From Hirundichthys speculiger (taxonomy: Eukaryota > Chordata > Actinopteri > Beloniformes > Exocoetidae): a DNA stretch of 64,000 bases. Every line of letters starts with the position of its first letter. The stretch's first letter is position 1. Under the pieces are notes generated by a model, which was not told the origin of the DNA, searched no databases, and saw only the letters and a list, made by a program, of their open reading frames with translations. Shown here in pieces: positions 21,673-34,830 of the stretch. The stretch is taken from NCBI GenBank assembly GCA_018398805.1, contig JAGFBZ010000261.1, positions 620,001 through 684,000 of the forward strand. Reading direction: 5' to 3'. The position numbers were made by a program, and so were the translations under genes.

Positions 21673-22031
21673 TTAGTCATGACCTTCAGTATAATGACAG
21701 TTTTACACAGTACAAAATAAAAGTGCATGAAAATTGCTAAAACAAAATAATACATGAGAACAGAAATCCAACAAAAACAAAACAAACAAAAAAAAAAACT
21801 GTGGTCTTTCTGTTTCCCTCACAGCCTCTGGTCTCCGAACTGTAGTAAATGCGTCTCGGCTAATCAGCGCATAGATTCTAGAGTGCTGGGCCATCTGCGT
21901 TTCTTGTGTTGCTTACAGGAGGCTGTGAGTCATTGTTTGATCTTTTGCTGGCAGCTGCGGCCTCTCGTCTGCTGTGGGGTGGATTTTCGCAGAATTTCAG
22001 CGATTAGTTTCTTGATTTTTTTAATTAATAT
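21673..22031. other. Unassigned interval between Copia and LINE fragments
   Basis: No motif recognised. An A-rich patch lies near 21770-21800. Confidence 0.4.
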
Positions 22032-22612
22032 ATCAATCAATCAATCAATCAATCAACTTTTATTTGTAGAGCCCTTTACAACACACAAGGTGACCAAAGT
22101 GCTTTCCATTAAAATCCACATTAAAACAAAACAATTTAAATTTGACATAACAATACAATTAAAATTACATTAAAAATATCTCACATCATGACTGTGTATT
22201 AAAAGCCAGTCTAAATAAATACGTTTTAAGCCTGGATTTAAAAAGCCCAAAGTCATTGATGGTGCGCATTTCTGGGGGCAGCTTATTCCAGAGTCTGGGC
22301 CCAGCAACCGAGAAGGCCCGATCACCCCAGAGTTTAGTCCTCGTTCTGGGGACTTCCAGCAAGAGCTGGTTTGAGGACCGTAAGGCTCTAGTAGGGTTCT
22401 GAACACGCACTTTTTCACATAAATAAGGAGGCGCAAGGCCATTAAGGGCTTTAAAAACAAAGCTTAACATTTTGAAATAAATTCTAAAAGAAACAGGAAG
22501 CCAGTGAAGGGCAAATAAAACTGGGGTGATGTGTTCCTGACGTCGAAGTGTTGGTTAAAAAGCATGCAGGGGCATTCTGACAAGCTGAAGACGTGAGCTT
22601 CACGTCTTCAGC
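22032..22612 (-). pseudogene. L2-type LINE, 3' end of reverse transcriptase and tail
   Basis: Minus-strand frame reads QEHITPVLFALHWLPVSFRI, then MLSFVFKALNGLAPPYL, RTRTKLWGDRAFSVAGPRLW and NKLPPEM, ending FKSRLKTYLFRLAFNTQ. This is the C-terminal region of L2/CR1-group RT. The 3' UTR has the 'gtaaagggctctacaaataa' motif and a (TTGA)n tail at 22032-22057. Heavily 5'-truncated; the 5' junction holds a 13-bp fold-back (22584-22612). About one stop interrupts the upstream part. Confidence 0.82.
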
Positions 22613-25600
22613 GTCAAGGATAATGGAACAGTTATTGGTAGCACCATAATGATTTAATTAAAACATTTGTTTGAGGATAATTATGATGCAGTTTTCTTCA
22701 GTCTGTTTGGTCAAACATGTTCCTTAATGAGACACTTACAGCCAATTATGCATTAATTGCTCAAAAATCAAAGGACATACTGTATTGCTTGCCTTGTCTA
22801 TAAATTGAATGACACGACGAGTTATCCAAGGAAACAATAAGTTGAGGTCATTAGCCAGTGAGGATTAGGTGATTTTTTTCTAAATTAAATTCAGTACTGC
22901 TGGAAGCAGTAAGAAATAAGTACTCGTACTGATGATCTATGACAGATCTTGGGGACAAAAACTAGAAAATGTGGCTGGGTTGGTCAACCTATTTAAACTT
23001 TGTTATAAAGAAGGCTTAAGACGAAGCCTGAAAAGTAATTCTATGCATCCTAACATGTCTTACAGTTTGTCAGTGGGTCTGAGTCTTAATGTCACCATTG
23101 CATCAGACATTATCACTTTTATTTCCTTCGATATTTATTTCTTTGTGTACCTATTGTGCATTTGAAACAAATGGAACTCTGCAAGAAATCAGGCGCATCA
23201 AGGGAAATAAAATAAAAATAACGCCTTAATGGGTGGACATTTGAGACACTGTTAACGGACTGATTTTGTTGTGTGATGACAAAGTGAAAAAATAAACAAA
23301 TGCACATAGCTTTATTATACTGTGTTTAATTATGAGAGCAGGTGAGTCGGTGAGAAGCATGTTAAGGGCTGAAAGGGTAACCTGTACACAGCTTTCAGAA
23401 CCTTTTCTTACCATGTTTTAACTATTTTAAAAATACATTTTGAACAGATACAAATGATCAATATGGTGGTGCTGACTCTGCTTTCTATTCTATTGGTTCA
23501 TTCTGTCTTTTCAGGATACCTACTTTACATTTAAATAAAAGATCAAATTACAAATAAAAAAATCAAGATCTAAGATTGTCAGCATTATAATGCTGACAGC
23601 CTGAAGTCTGTCATTTGTGCAGATAAACTATATATTCCTGCATTTATTTTTTAAAAGTTTCTCTCTGAAAATCCAGAGAGGAAAGCTGCTGGAAGCGTAG
23701 ATTCTAATCTTTCAATTGATGTTGTGATGAAGGATGTTCATGAAGCAGAAACACAGAGAAAAATAAGTGGGAATGTGTGCTGAAATCTAATGATGTCATT
23801 TATTATATCTGGCTCAAACCTGGCAGATAAACTGAGCAACTTCTCTGATGCTGATTGTTTTCTTCCGATGATCTTCTTTTATATCTTTGCTTGGGGTTAC
23901 ACAGAAGGTCATTTTACAAATAAACACACCTCAACACTCCATTTGCACAAAAAGCACAATACTTTTGATTGATGGTGATACATATGAAAATGATTTTTTT
24001 TTTTTATTTTAGAGTTGACAGACCTCTATTGTGGATGAAAGTAAACAGGTTAAGAAAAGTATTTTTTTAAAGCCTTTTCTTTTTAGACATATGACTCATG
24101 GGCTTGTGAGCCCTGCCAACAATATCAGCCTTTACCAGGAAAACAAACAAACAAAAAAAGAAAAAAAAAAAACAATAACTGCTGTTCCAAGCATTTCAGG
24201 TAGATATATGTATGTACCTACTCTATGTTTAGCTTTTCTCTCATGAACACTGCAGATTTTCTGTAGCAGGTAAGTAAATAAGTAAGTAATAAATAGGGTG
24301 CCAATTTAGAAAATCTCTCCAATAGGTTGACATTAAAGGGACTTTTTCTAGAATTAAAACAACATCAGTCTAACTGAGAAACCGAGTATGTGTTTGCACT
24401 TTGGGCAATACAGCTCTGTCAAAAATAGATAACAATTTTACGCCTCTAATAAGACTCAAAAATGTCATTCCACTTAATTAATCATGTGGCTAGAGTCCCT
24501 ACAGATAGACTGTTGTAATAATTGTGTTCAGTGTAGAGAATGTTTGTAAAAGAGACTATTTGTACAGCAGTGTCTTACTTGACATTTTCTTGTTATAAGT
24601 CTGTAAGAGTCGGCTACTGAATTCTTGAGCCTTCTGTGATGCAATTAGGCTGTGAGCAGTTGTAAAGGGCTCATTCACATGATTCCATGATAACACCTGC
24701 CTATTTTCTTATACATATCTTATATAAGTGCTGGTCCATTTCTGTGTAAACAGGGGGCCATATACTCCCATCCTGTATGTACTGACAGTAGTTTGAGTGG
24801 CGCGTAATGGTTAATATTTATGGACTTAGAACAAAGGGGCAGCAACCAGAGATGTCAGGAAAGGCACTGCCTGTACAATCAGTCCTTTTTCTACAATTTC
24901 TGTTAGTATATGGATATTGTACAATTACAATTTTAGGTCATCTGGAGGGATCTACAGGTATCTATGCTGTCAGTTAAGCGGAAGGATATTTTTGAGTCTT
25001 CTAAGAGGCTTAAAATAGCTATTTATTTTGGAGTAGGTTAATTGCTGACATTAAGTGGCTTTTTGGCTTCGGAAATTTCATATTGTATCATATTCTTGTC
25101 ATGATCTCCATCAAAACTGCTTTGATTCATGTCATGTCATATAAAGTGGAAGAGTGGGAGAAATAAAAGGCCACACACAACACATAATAACAAACTGCAG
25201 TGAAACACACTTCATCAAAGTAGAGCATATTAATTGTGACACCATGCCTGAGGTAATAAGATCAAATAATATACAGAGGAGCCTGCACTGTCAGAGATTA
25301 CTGTAAGGTTGTCTTACACCAGACAGTACTTGGTCTCCACCCTAACTCACAGAACAATAAAAGACCAACAAGACGAGACAACCTGTCATCTACACGTCTT
25401 CAAAGTTGATAGTGCCATCTCTGAGGTCCCCAGACATACATTTGTCAAGTTTCAAGAAGATCAGACAACTATTTTTTTTTCAACAAAAGAGCAGAGATTT
25501 ATAGGAGTAGTGAGATAACAAAAAAGAAATAATTAAATTGATGCAAACAATACAGTGTTTCAGTAGGTCTTTGTATTGATGCCATCATGATCAGATTTAA

Positions 25601-28249
25601 TCAGTTTTGTTTCCTGAAGATTTATTTCTTTATGCTTTATTTTAAATGTTGTACTGTGCTGAGCCTTCAGGGCTACCGTAGTATGGTCTGAGTGGCAGTA
25701 TTTTTCTTCTTTGTTCACGTGGAACCCTTTCACTGTCATAGATTCAGTCATAAATGTATGTTTAACTGACAATTAAACCAACCTGCTCACCTTTAAGTGA
25801 TGGAATGATTTCATACTGAAGCAAGACAGAGTGAGAGAGAAAAAATCATTAAGGCCAAATTCATAGAATTCAACCTTTTTTTTGTTTAGTCTGTGAAAAA
25901 AAAACATAAAGGCAATATATAACAAACCAAAAAAAAACTGAAATATGTTTGCTTAAAATGTCTGTAAAATGTTTTCTTTAATTTGATTTTGAGAAGAAAC
26001 AGGCTATAACAACACATTTCTCATCCACTGTTGAATAATATGTCTTCACCAAATATGTGTCTCAGTGTCTGAGTGTGAAACTCCGAATGCTGCAGCACTA
26101 TGATTAAATTCCAACTGGTTTCCATGTGTCTGAATAGACTGTGGACCGGGAGCCATAAGATCAGTGAAGAAAACCACATATTGAGTATGTGTATGCTCAT
26201 TTTTTGGGGGTGTGTTCACTCAAAATATGTTGACTTGAATTCCTTTTGGGGGGGACAGAAAGCCACTTTCCAAACTAATTCCAACATGAGATTGGTTTAA
26301 CTATAAGCTCAAATCCAAGAATTGATGGAAATATGGCTCTGTCTATATGTGTACTCGTGTGCATATGGCTGTGAACTCTAATGGCATTAATTACTTAAGA
26401 ACACACACATACATCTTGCAAACTTTCAACCACATGCACATAAGCTGACAGAGATGCTCAAACAGGGAGAAAAATCTGACACATGGGAGGCAGATGTTTG
26501 ATATGATGATACTGATGAATGCAGGCTCAGCAAAATCTGTGTGTGTGTCTGTATGTGTGTGTGTGTTAGAAACTGTGTTAAAGCTGTGATGTGGAATATA
26601 TGAAAGTTAAAAGAAGACAGCTGAAAAAAAAGGAATCTTGTCAGAAATTGTGTGTATTACTATCTTTAAGAGAACTGTTGGGTGTTTTATGCATCAGGAT
26701 GAAATACTCTATGAACATGAGGACAGTATATGCAAACAAACAAACAAAAACAAGGATTCTTTTTGAAGTTCTCTTACTAATCAACAATGCTCCATGTAGA
26801 ACAATGTGCTATTCTGTATAAAGATTTTAGGGCTTGGGGCAGGATAATCATTGGATTGATTTTTTTGTTTTTGTTTACCCCCCGACAGACGCATTATTTA
26901 TATCTTTTGCGTTCAGTGTATTGAACAGATACAGTCACATCTATGATTACAATGTGGAGAAGCTGGTGATTGAACCTCCACCTTTTTATGGGTGGAAAGC
27001 ATCCTGGTGTAAAGAGTTTGCATCTCAATAAAAGTTCATTGGGAGATTCATGTCAAGGTCCTTAAAAGCTTCCAGAACTTGTTGAAAGTAATCCTTAAAA
27101 AGAAGAAAATGCATATCTGTCTGATGTTTTTAAAAACTTGCACAAAATGTTCTGTGTGCTTAAAAAAAAACAAACACATGAAATGCTTTCATTAGATCAG
27201 ATTAGTTTGACAAAACAATTGAGTCTCAGGAGCAGCTAATCCAGCTCTCCACTAGCTTTCAGTCAATAGAGGTTCCTTATGAATATGTTGACGAGCAAGC
27301 TGTGTAGCTTTGATTTTATTCACACGCAGTGCCTTGCAAAAGTCTCCTCTCAGGTCTCGTTATACCTTACCATGCAAATAAAATAATTTAGAACCCTTTC
27401 ATCTGCTGTCAATAAACTTCCCAGAGTGTGACTCCACAACTGTCAGACTTATTTTCCCCCTTTCTCCTCTCTTTATATTCTTTGATATTTTCTACTTTAC
27501 CTGCTTTTCAAAAGGTCAAAGAGCAGTCCAGATTCAGCTGGAGAGGATTGAAAATGGAGCTCCTCATTCACAGTCCGCACTGCCTTTTCACCTTTCATCA
27601 AATGTAAAAGCACGATATAAAAGAGATATTGAAGACGTGAAAGACTGCAGAGTGGTGTCAGAGCTCAGGAGGATGGAAAAAAAAGAGAGCAATGTCAGCT
27701 TTGATGGTGAAGGGCGATGAGGAATATTCTCTTAAAAACAAACATAAAAAAAAAAAAAATCAAATCACACCATTAGTATATTTATCAGAAAGTGTCTCCT
27801 CAGTGGAATATTTCTCATTTTTGCTGTGTGAGAGTGAGGTTATCAGTGAAATGCATTTTCTGAATGATGTTATTTACTCATCATTACTCTGAGTGTGGTG
27901 CCACCTCCCTGGAAGCAAAAATACACCATAAATTATCTGATCTAAGCTTCAGTTTTTTTCACCTTAAATCTTTGAAAACTTTAACCCTGCACTGTATGCA
28001 TGGCATATTTTTTTCTGAATGAACATGAAGTCAGAACAAGAAGGTGTTACGTCATCTAAAAAGGCATTAAACTTGTAATGTAAAAATCAGAGTGGAAGTT
28101 AGATTTAAACACTCTCCTTTGTGACCTTTTTCAGCAGATTTAGATTTAATTTTTTTATATAAATTTAATGCAAGAAGAAGCTAATTCTGAATTAACGACA
28201 TCTCAAAAAACCTCAGCTACCTTTGCTACATTCTTTATCAAAAATAAAA
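22613..28249. other. Long unassigned interval
   Basis: No exon series, repeat family or RNA gene recognised. A 15-nt GT run lies near 26540-26565. A short phrase near 27327-27344 recalls Tc1-type MITE ends but is too short to call. Confidence 0.4.
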
Positions 28250-28835
28250 CTTTTAAACCTAACCTTATAGGCACAGGTAGTATTCCCTCCTGAACGCTAA
28301 CTGGGTGCTGGTTCCACAAAAGACGAGCCTGATAACTCGAGGTTCTGCTTCTACTGGGAAGATACAGAACTATAAGTTCCTTAAGAAAAGCAGGACCTAG
28401 GCCCTGAAGAGCTTTGGATGTAAGGAGAAGAATTCAAGATTCTGTCCTGAATTTAAAGGGAAGCCAGTGATTATTGCTCATCAGAAGTCTTGGAGCAGCA
28501 TTTTGGATAAGCTACGGGCAGTTTAGAGTCGTTTTAGGGCAACCTACTAATAAGGAAATATAGTCTGCCAATCTTGAAGTACAAATGCATGGACTAGTTA
28601 TTCTGCATTAGAGTGAAATATCATTTTTCCTTATTTTGGAAATATTGCTAGGATGAAAGAGACTTTTTTTAATGTGTGATTTAAAGCACAAGTTCTGCTC
28701 AAAATTAACTCCAAGGTTCCTTATAGCAGTACTAGAAGCCAAAGTTATCTAATGTAAATAAAATGTTCATTTGTAATAACCTCAGTCTCATTTGAGTTTA
28801 GTAACAGGAAATTAGCAGTCATCCCGATGCTATTT
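28250..28835 (-). pseudogene. L2-type LINE reverse transcriptase relic
   Basis: Minus strand, across several frames: NFLLLNSNETEVIT near the start; TLGVNFEQNLCFKSHIKK; NAAPRLLMSNNHWLPFKFRT; ILLLTSKALQGLGPAFLKEL and SSYQARLLWNQHPVSV toward 28290. The order matches the thumb and C-terminal part of L2-group RT. Many stops and indels. No tail is visible, so both ends are lost. Confidence 0.72.
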
Positions 28836-31131
28836 TTTTCCAGTCATAGCACATTGCATTTGGAGCTTTTTGCAGACACGGCCACTTCCGGTGCAGAACG
28901 CAGCAAGCCAAAACAAGCGCCACAGTTCTCTCATTTTATACAATTTTCTAACTTTGAATGACCAGGGTGTAAATCCAGATCAAAAAACAACAGATTTATG
29001 CCTCAATGGCTGATGTGATGTGGGTAAATTGAGCCGAAAGATCTCTCCGTGCAGAGAAGATAAGAGGCACTGATTCAGAGTCCGGGGAAGGACAAGACAG
29101 GGAAGATTGTTGATGTGTTGAATGTCAAGAAATTCCGGGTTATGTCCCTGTCATTTCATCAAGGAAAAGATCTGCACTGACAGCTACACTAGTGGTGATT
29201 TTGTCTAATTTTCCTGTGATTAAAACTGATTTCTGCGTCAAAGCTATGCCGTAGCAAAGCTGTAGGTTTGAACCCTATGCCACAGGCTATGGCAAAGGAT
29301 TCTCTCTTCAAATGTAACTGTGTGTCGTGTTCACGCAGCCCAAAAGAAATGGGATTGATCTAAATTGTTCTTCTTAGACTTTCTATTTCCGCCACTACTT
29401 CTTCTTTTTCATGATAGTTTACTGTAATATCTGTAAAACTGACTGATGCTCTACATTCAGACGTGTCAACTCAGGTAAAGCATACTTCATTGGATCCATT
29501 GCCATGTCTGAAGTACATAGAGTGAGTAAACAAAAGGAAACTTGGCGCTGCAGCGCAGCAGAAGCAAACCCACACTGCTGTCTAGCAGTTGATAGTGAAT
29601 AATGCACAAGTATAAAGACCAGAGACAGCATGGAGGCAGATCAATAAGCCACAATCATTGATCTAATTTTTTTCAGTGAATTTAGGTGTCTTGTTGTTTT
29701 TCTGATTAACTTTCCTCATATTGTTCTTTAATGTATTTCAATTTTGTAGTCAGGGAGCAGTCACTCCAGCTGTGGTCCAGGAGGGGAGCTTTACAGAGAG
29801 TAAATCCAGTGGTCAGACATACAGGGTGAATTTGGATAGCATGTTGAATCGTTAAAGGCACTGACTTTGCCATGATTATGTTTTTGTTTCTATCTCCAAG
29901 GTGGAACAGTGGCATGAATGTCTCCATGTGCTTCACATAGGTGAGTGGGGTGGAGTACAGGTGCTACAGAAACAAACTGGCTTTGTGCTTGGGGTTTAGA
30001 TCAACCCAGTTAGTCTGGGTGATTAAAAAACAAGCAGCAGCACAGAGGTCAGCCATGTTAATGATGCAAGGATAAATATGGAGGTGTGATTGATGTGTTT
30101 ATCTTTAATCAGAACAGCGCTGACAGCCTTCTTTGTCCTGCTCTCCTTCCTCCCTTTTACACAGTTTCCCTCCTTTTTCTGTACTAGCTTTTTCTTTCTC
30201 TCTCTTCCAGTATCATGTTGTTGGCAACTTTTTATTTAATTACATTTATCTAAGTTTGTCACAACTCTCATTTTTATTCCTGCCCATTGTCCTTCTTGTT
30301 TTTTTTCTTCCATCCTTCTTTCAGATATATTCTCTTCATGTTCATGATTGCTTCTGTAATCAGTCTGTGAAATCTTTTCTCTCATTGTTTTACCTTAATC
30401 TCATTCACCTTCAGTCTTTGTCATCTAACTGTTTTTCTTTTTCTTTTTCTGTTGTGTCACTTCTCTGTCACTCTGACTGATTTTTCTATTGTTGTTGTTT
30501 TTTTTTTTTTTTAACTTTCAACAGTCTTTTCTTCTAACTGATAATCAATTTACTTTCCTTAAAACAAACAATGAAAGGAAGAAAAACATGTTCCTTTATC
30601 TTTGTTGTCTTGTCAACAAATCTCATCGCTTACAGAGCCACATTTATAAAAACAACTGTGTCTCTTGTCAGGCACAAGCAGTTTTACGTTGTTATGGCAT
30701 CAAAAAAAAAAAAACAAAGCAAAACTGTGTCACCTTCAGATGTTTGGTTCTTTTTTTTTAATGCTGATACATTTTTTTTTACTGATTAACACATACCTGT
30801 ACAATAATGCTGTTGCTGTAACCTTTAAACATCAAAAATACATGTTTCTCTCCCATCATAAAATGCTAAGTAGATATGCTCAATATTATATTTTTACAAA
30901 TGACCAGCATTTTTAATTTTTCCAACTGTGTTTTAGTGATTGTTGTTGCTAATGAATGATCACAGCAGCAAGATGATGTCTTGTAAAATGAAGCAAAAAT
31001 TCCTTCATATTAAAATCAAAATTTATATTTTTGTGCTCACAAGTTCTTTGTTCTGCTTTAAATATTTGATTTGCAAGAAGGTAAATGTAATTGCGGTCGC
31101 TAACCTTGTGATGCTAAGAGTTCTGGCTATA
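28836..31131. other. Unassigned interval with a pyrimidine-rich stretch
   Basis: 30130-30480 is strongly T/C-rich on the plus strand and produces a chance hydrophobic open frame. T runs occur at 30501-30513 and 30768-30780. Nothing else recognised. Confidence 0.4.
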
Positions 31132-32428
31132 TACACCGTCTGGCCAAAAAAATATAGCCACTTGGGTTTAACTAAGCAAATAGGTACAAGCCTCCTATTA
31201 GATAATTACTGCAGCTGGCAACAAGTTATTTAACCCCAACTGGTGCAATGAGTTGCTTCTCATTTCCTAAAGAACCATGTCGACAGACACATTCTGTGGT
31301 CGTGGAAAATATGTTAGTCTGTTTGAGAAGGGTCAGATCATTGGCATGCATCAAGCAGAGAAAACATCTAAGGAGATTGCAGAAACTACCTAAAATTGGG
31401 TTAAGAACTGTCCAACGCATTATTAAAAACTGGAAGGATAGTGGGGACCCATCGTCTTCGAGGAGGAAATGTGGCCAGAAAAAAATCCTCAATGATCGTG
31501 ATCGGCGATCACTTAAATGTTTGGTGAGATCAAATCGAAGAACAATAACAGTAGAACTCAGGGCTGTTTAATAGTGAAAGTAAGAGCATTTCCACACACA
31601 CACAATGGGAAGGGAACTTGAGAGATTGGGACTGAACAGCTGTGTAGCCTTAAGAAAACCACTAATCAGTGGGGCTGACTGGTAAAATAGGCTTCAATTT
31701 GCTAGGGAGCATAAAGATTGGACTAACAGTCATTAAAAGAACAAGAAAAAAGAACAAAAAACAGGAGCAATGGAAGAAGGTCATGTGGTCTGATGAGTCC
31801 AGATTGACCCTGTTCCAGAGTGATGGGAGCGTCAGGGTAAGAAGAGAGGCAGATGAAGTGATGCTCCCATCATGCCTAGTGCCTACTGTACCAGCCTGTG
31901 GGGGCAGTGTTCTGATCTGGGGTTGCTGCAGTTGGTCAGGTCCAGGTTCAGCAACAGTATGTGCTCAAAGAATGAGGTCAGCTGACTACCTGAATATACT
32001 GAATGACCAGGTTATTCCATCAATGGATTTTTTTCTTCCCTGATGGCACGGGTGACAAGATGGCACGGGGCCCAAGATGACATCGGGCTCCAGTTGTGAA
32101 AGACTGGTTCAGGGAGCATGAGACATCATTTTCACACATGGATTGGCCACCACAGAGTCCAGACCTGAACCCTATTGAGAATCTTTGGGATGTGCTGGAG
32201 AAGGTTTTGCACAGCAGTCAGACTACCATCATCAATGGAAGATCTTGGTGAAAAAATTAATGCAACACTGGATGGAAAAAAATCTTGTGACATTGCAGAA
32301 GCTTATTGAAACAATGTCACAGCAAATGCATTCTGTAATCAAAGCTAAAGGCGGTCCAGCGAAATGACATTTCGAGTGTATGACATTTCTTTTTGGTGGT
32401 AACTTTTTTTTTTTGGCTGGGCAATGTA
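31132..32428 (+). mobile_element. Tc1-like transposon with dead transposase
   Basis: Ends start at TA: left TACACCGTCTGGCCAAAAAA, right (reverse-complemented) TACATTGCCCAGCCAAAAAA. Length is about 1.3 kb, normal for Tc1 elements. The transposase is split over frames. The second HTH is KIGLRTVQRIIKNWKDSGDP (about 31389-31450). The catalytic domain opens with VMWSDESRLTLFQSDG (about 31777-31825) giving the first Asp, and GGSVLIWGC near 31900. The third acidic residue lies in [16 protein letters not shown] (about 32157-32205). Several stops and shifts, including around the second Asp near 32040, mean no active enzyme. A 12-nt near-duplication ('gatggcacgggg') occurs at 32042-32074. Confidence 0.88.
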
Positions 32429-32883
32429 CTTAAAATAGCAGTTTGACTTTGTTTTCCTGCATCACTGTCAGCAGCTACATGACTTTGCTCTCTCTCATCT
32501 TCCTCCCCCCTTTCACCTCCTCTTCTTTATTACTTTCTCCACACCTCATTGCTCCATTTTTTGTGTTTTGTTTTATTTGAATTAAAACTGAATGAGGATC
32601 ATTGTGTAAAAATGTTAAAGCATAAATAAAGAGGCAGACAGACGTGTCACGGCTCGTCTGAGAGCTGTAATTTGGTTGTCGCCTCGTCAAGTCTCTGCTT
32701 GACACTCAGTGTAATGGACAGAGACATTCAATTTATGTGGAACACAAGCTGAATGTCAATTAACTGCATTATACAGAAAGAGGGGGAAATGGAAAGGGAG
32801 ACAAAAGAGGATAGGGTGGATAAAAGGAAGAAATAAAGGAAAATCACAGGATAAATTGAGATGGAAAAAAAAAGCACAGAACT
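32429..32883. other. Spacer between Tc1-like and Gypsy elements
   Basis: No recognised feature. An A/G-rich patch lies at 32775-32870 on the plus strand. Confidence 0.4.
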
Positions 32884-33165
32884 TGTTAGGACCTGCATCT
32901 TCTCTGTGTGTGTTATCTTGGTCATCTCTGGCTTCTTGGCAGTCCTGGAACACCCGTCTCCATTTCTACAATCACCTGCTGCAGTACAATCATACGCCTC
33001 CAGATTGTTCTGTCTTGCCAGTCGTATTGCATCTACTCTAAAGACTATTCATCTAGCTTCAATCCTTGCTCACCATTATTTGGCCATTCTAAAATAAACC
33101 GTTCAGACCCCTACCTGTGACTCTGTGTCTGATTGAGGATCCAGCTTGCAGTATCAAATCTTAAA
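32884..33165 (+). mobile_element. Chromovirus 5' LTR
   Basis: Starts TGTTAGG; AATAAA at 33093-33098. The right edge is approximate, about 15 nt before the gag ATG. No canonical tRNA primer site is obvious, which would fit the self-priming known for some Sushi-type chromoviruses. Confidence 0.65.
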
Positions 33166-33180
33166 GGAATAATCTATCCC

Positions 33181-34030
33181 ATGGATCCCAAAGATTCAGA
33201 CTCTGTTCGACATGCTCTATCCAGTCAAGGGGCTTTATTGGAGCAACATGAAGAAATTCTACGATCAGTTTAGGAAACTTTTCAACAACTAACGCAACTA
33301 ACAGGACTTGTCAGTTTATCTTACCGCCTCTCTCTGTTCCTACTCAAGTCCAACCTACTACAGATGCCTAGCTACCAAGTTAACTCCCCCCCCCCCCCCC
33401 CCCCCCGGTAACAAACAAGGCAAAGGCCATTGTGGCTGATGAGAGGCACCCACTTACCTCCAGTTTTTAACTGTTGCCATCAGCTCGGCGTTACTGCCCC
33501 CCCTTGCTCACTAAAATCAGGGCAAACAAGTCCTTTATACCCCAAGCCGTTAAACTTTTAAATATTTCTAGGAAATAGCACCCCAGCTGGCTGGGCAATA
33601 CCATGTATGAGTGGTTGCACCGTGTCTGTCTGTGTTTCGGTTCTGTGTCCCTGCTTTTTATGTTATGGTTGTCAAATTGCCATGTGTACCTTTTGCTGCA
33701 AACAAATTTCCCCACGGGGACAATAAACATATATCTATATCTATCTATCCCTCCTGAGGCTTTTATGAGCAGAAATCTGATCACTGAGTGAGTTCCAAAA
33801 AACTTTTCAACTTACCGGACAAGAAAAATGGGATGTGCATGAAACCTTTTAAATCTCTGTCAGGGTCAGCACACAGTAGTGGGTCACTCTATCAAATTTG
33901 GGATCTTGGGAGCTAAGTCAGGGTCGAACGATGAGGCTCTTCAGGATGTTTTGTACAATGGGTTGAGTGAAACCCTGAAAGATGGACGCAGCATAACCCC
34001 CCAGTAGCCATGGGGGTACTGAAGAGCACT
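33181..34030 (+). pseudogene. Chromovirus gag, interrupted
   Basis: Start ATG at 33181 reads MDPKDSDSVRHALSSQGALL then EQHEEILRSV and a stop, the usual N-terminus of fish chromovirus gag. A C run (33386-33406) and a LINE 3' end (to about 33757) interrupt it. A later part at about 33920-33985 reads NDEALQDVLYNGLSETLKD in one frame, typical of the capsid C-terminal region. No open frame connects the parts. Confidence 0.65.
33407..33757 (+). mobile_element. Non-LTR retrotransposon 3' end nested in gag
   Basis: Reads NKAKAIVADERHPLTSSF then LLPSARRY, a C-terminal LINE ORF2 signature, then a 3' UTR ending 'cccacggggacaataaacat' and an ATCT-type tail (33732-33750). A C run lies at the left junction. 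The clade is not determined. Confidence 0.6.
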
Positions 34031-34129
34031 CTGATTCCTTAACCCCAGCAAGAACAGCAATCCCTGCAACCCTAGGTTTTGGACATTTTCCCATCAGTCT
34101 CTTAGTTCTGATTCCTTCTGGTTCTAAGG

Positions 34130-34830
34130 GCAACTCATTAGATCACTCGCTTGTCATTGGCTTCCCTCGGACCATTACTCCGCCCCATGAGAGTTATTGC
34201 CCTTAACGGGAAAACTGTCAGTCATTACCCATCAAACTGAACTTCTCTGTCTTCACCTATTTGATAATCATCAGGAAAAAATTATTTTCATTGTGTTTTC
34301 TGCCTCATCGTCTCCATTAGTCCTTGAACCCTCATGACTTAAGGTTCACAACCCACACACTGGACCAACAACACCCTGATGGCCTGGTGCTGTTTTTGCT
34401 TCTCCGCTTGTCTTCAGTCTTCTCTTTCACCAGGTACAGAATCTCATGACGAACCTGCTACTAATAAACCAGACCTGTCTAAAGTTCAGCTGTCTATCAT
34501 GAACTAATCAAGGTTTTTAGGAAACAAAAGGCTCTATCGCTTTCTCGTCATCTGCCCTTGACTATGCAGTTGATTTACTCCCTGGAACTCCCTTACTCAC
34601 TAGTCATTTATACAATTTGTCACAACCTGAAACACAAGCCATGGAAAAGTTCATAGGAGATTCACTAGCAGCCGTATTATTCGACCACCATCATCCCCAG
34701 TTGGAGTAGGGTTCTTTGTGGAAAAGAAGACCAAAACCTGCTGACCCTGCATTGACTAGAGGTTTGAATAACATCACTGTTCTCAATAAATATCCATTGC
34801 CACTTAAACCGCAGAAGAAGGTGGTAGTTG
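34130..34830 (+). pseudogene. Chromovirus protease and RT fingers, remnant
   Basis: Protease-distal wording HHSLVIGFPRTITPP and VITHQTE is followed by LFDNHQEKIIF. RT begins [20 protein letters not shown] and [18 protein letters not shown], then KRRPKPADPALTRGLNNITV and LNKYPLPL (about 34555-34807). This is the segment just before the palm motif; the palm with its catalytic aspartates cannot be found. Multiple stops. Confidence 0.7.

Noticed and set aside
27327..27344. CAGTGCCTTGCAAAAGTC resembling a Tc1-type MITE terminus
   Set aside because: Only about 18 nt match the remembered motif, with no inner homology and no second end.
30133..30480. 115-codon hydrophobic frame that could be read as a membrane protein
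   Set aside because: It lies in a T/C-rich stretch, which by itself yields Ser/Leu/Phe-rich translations.
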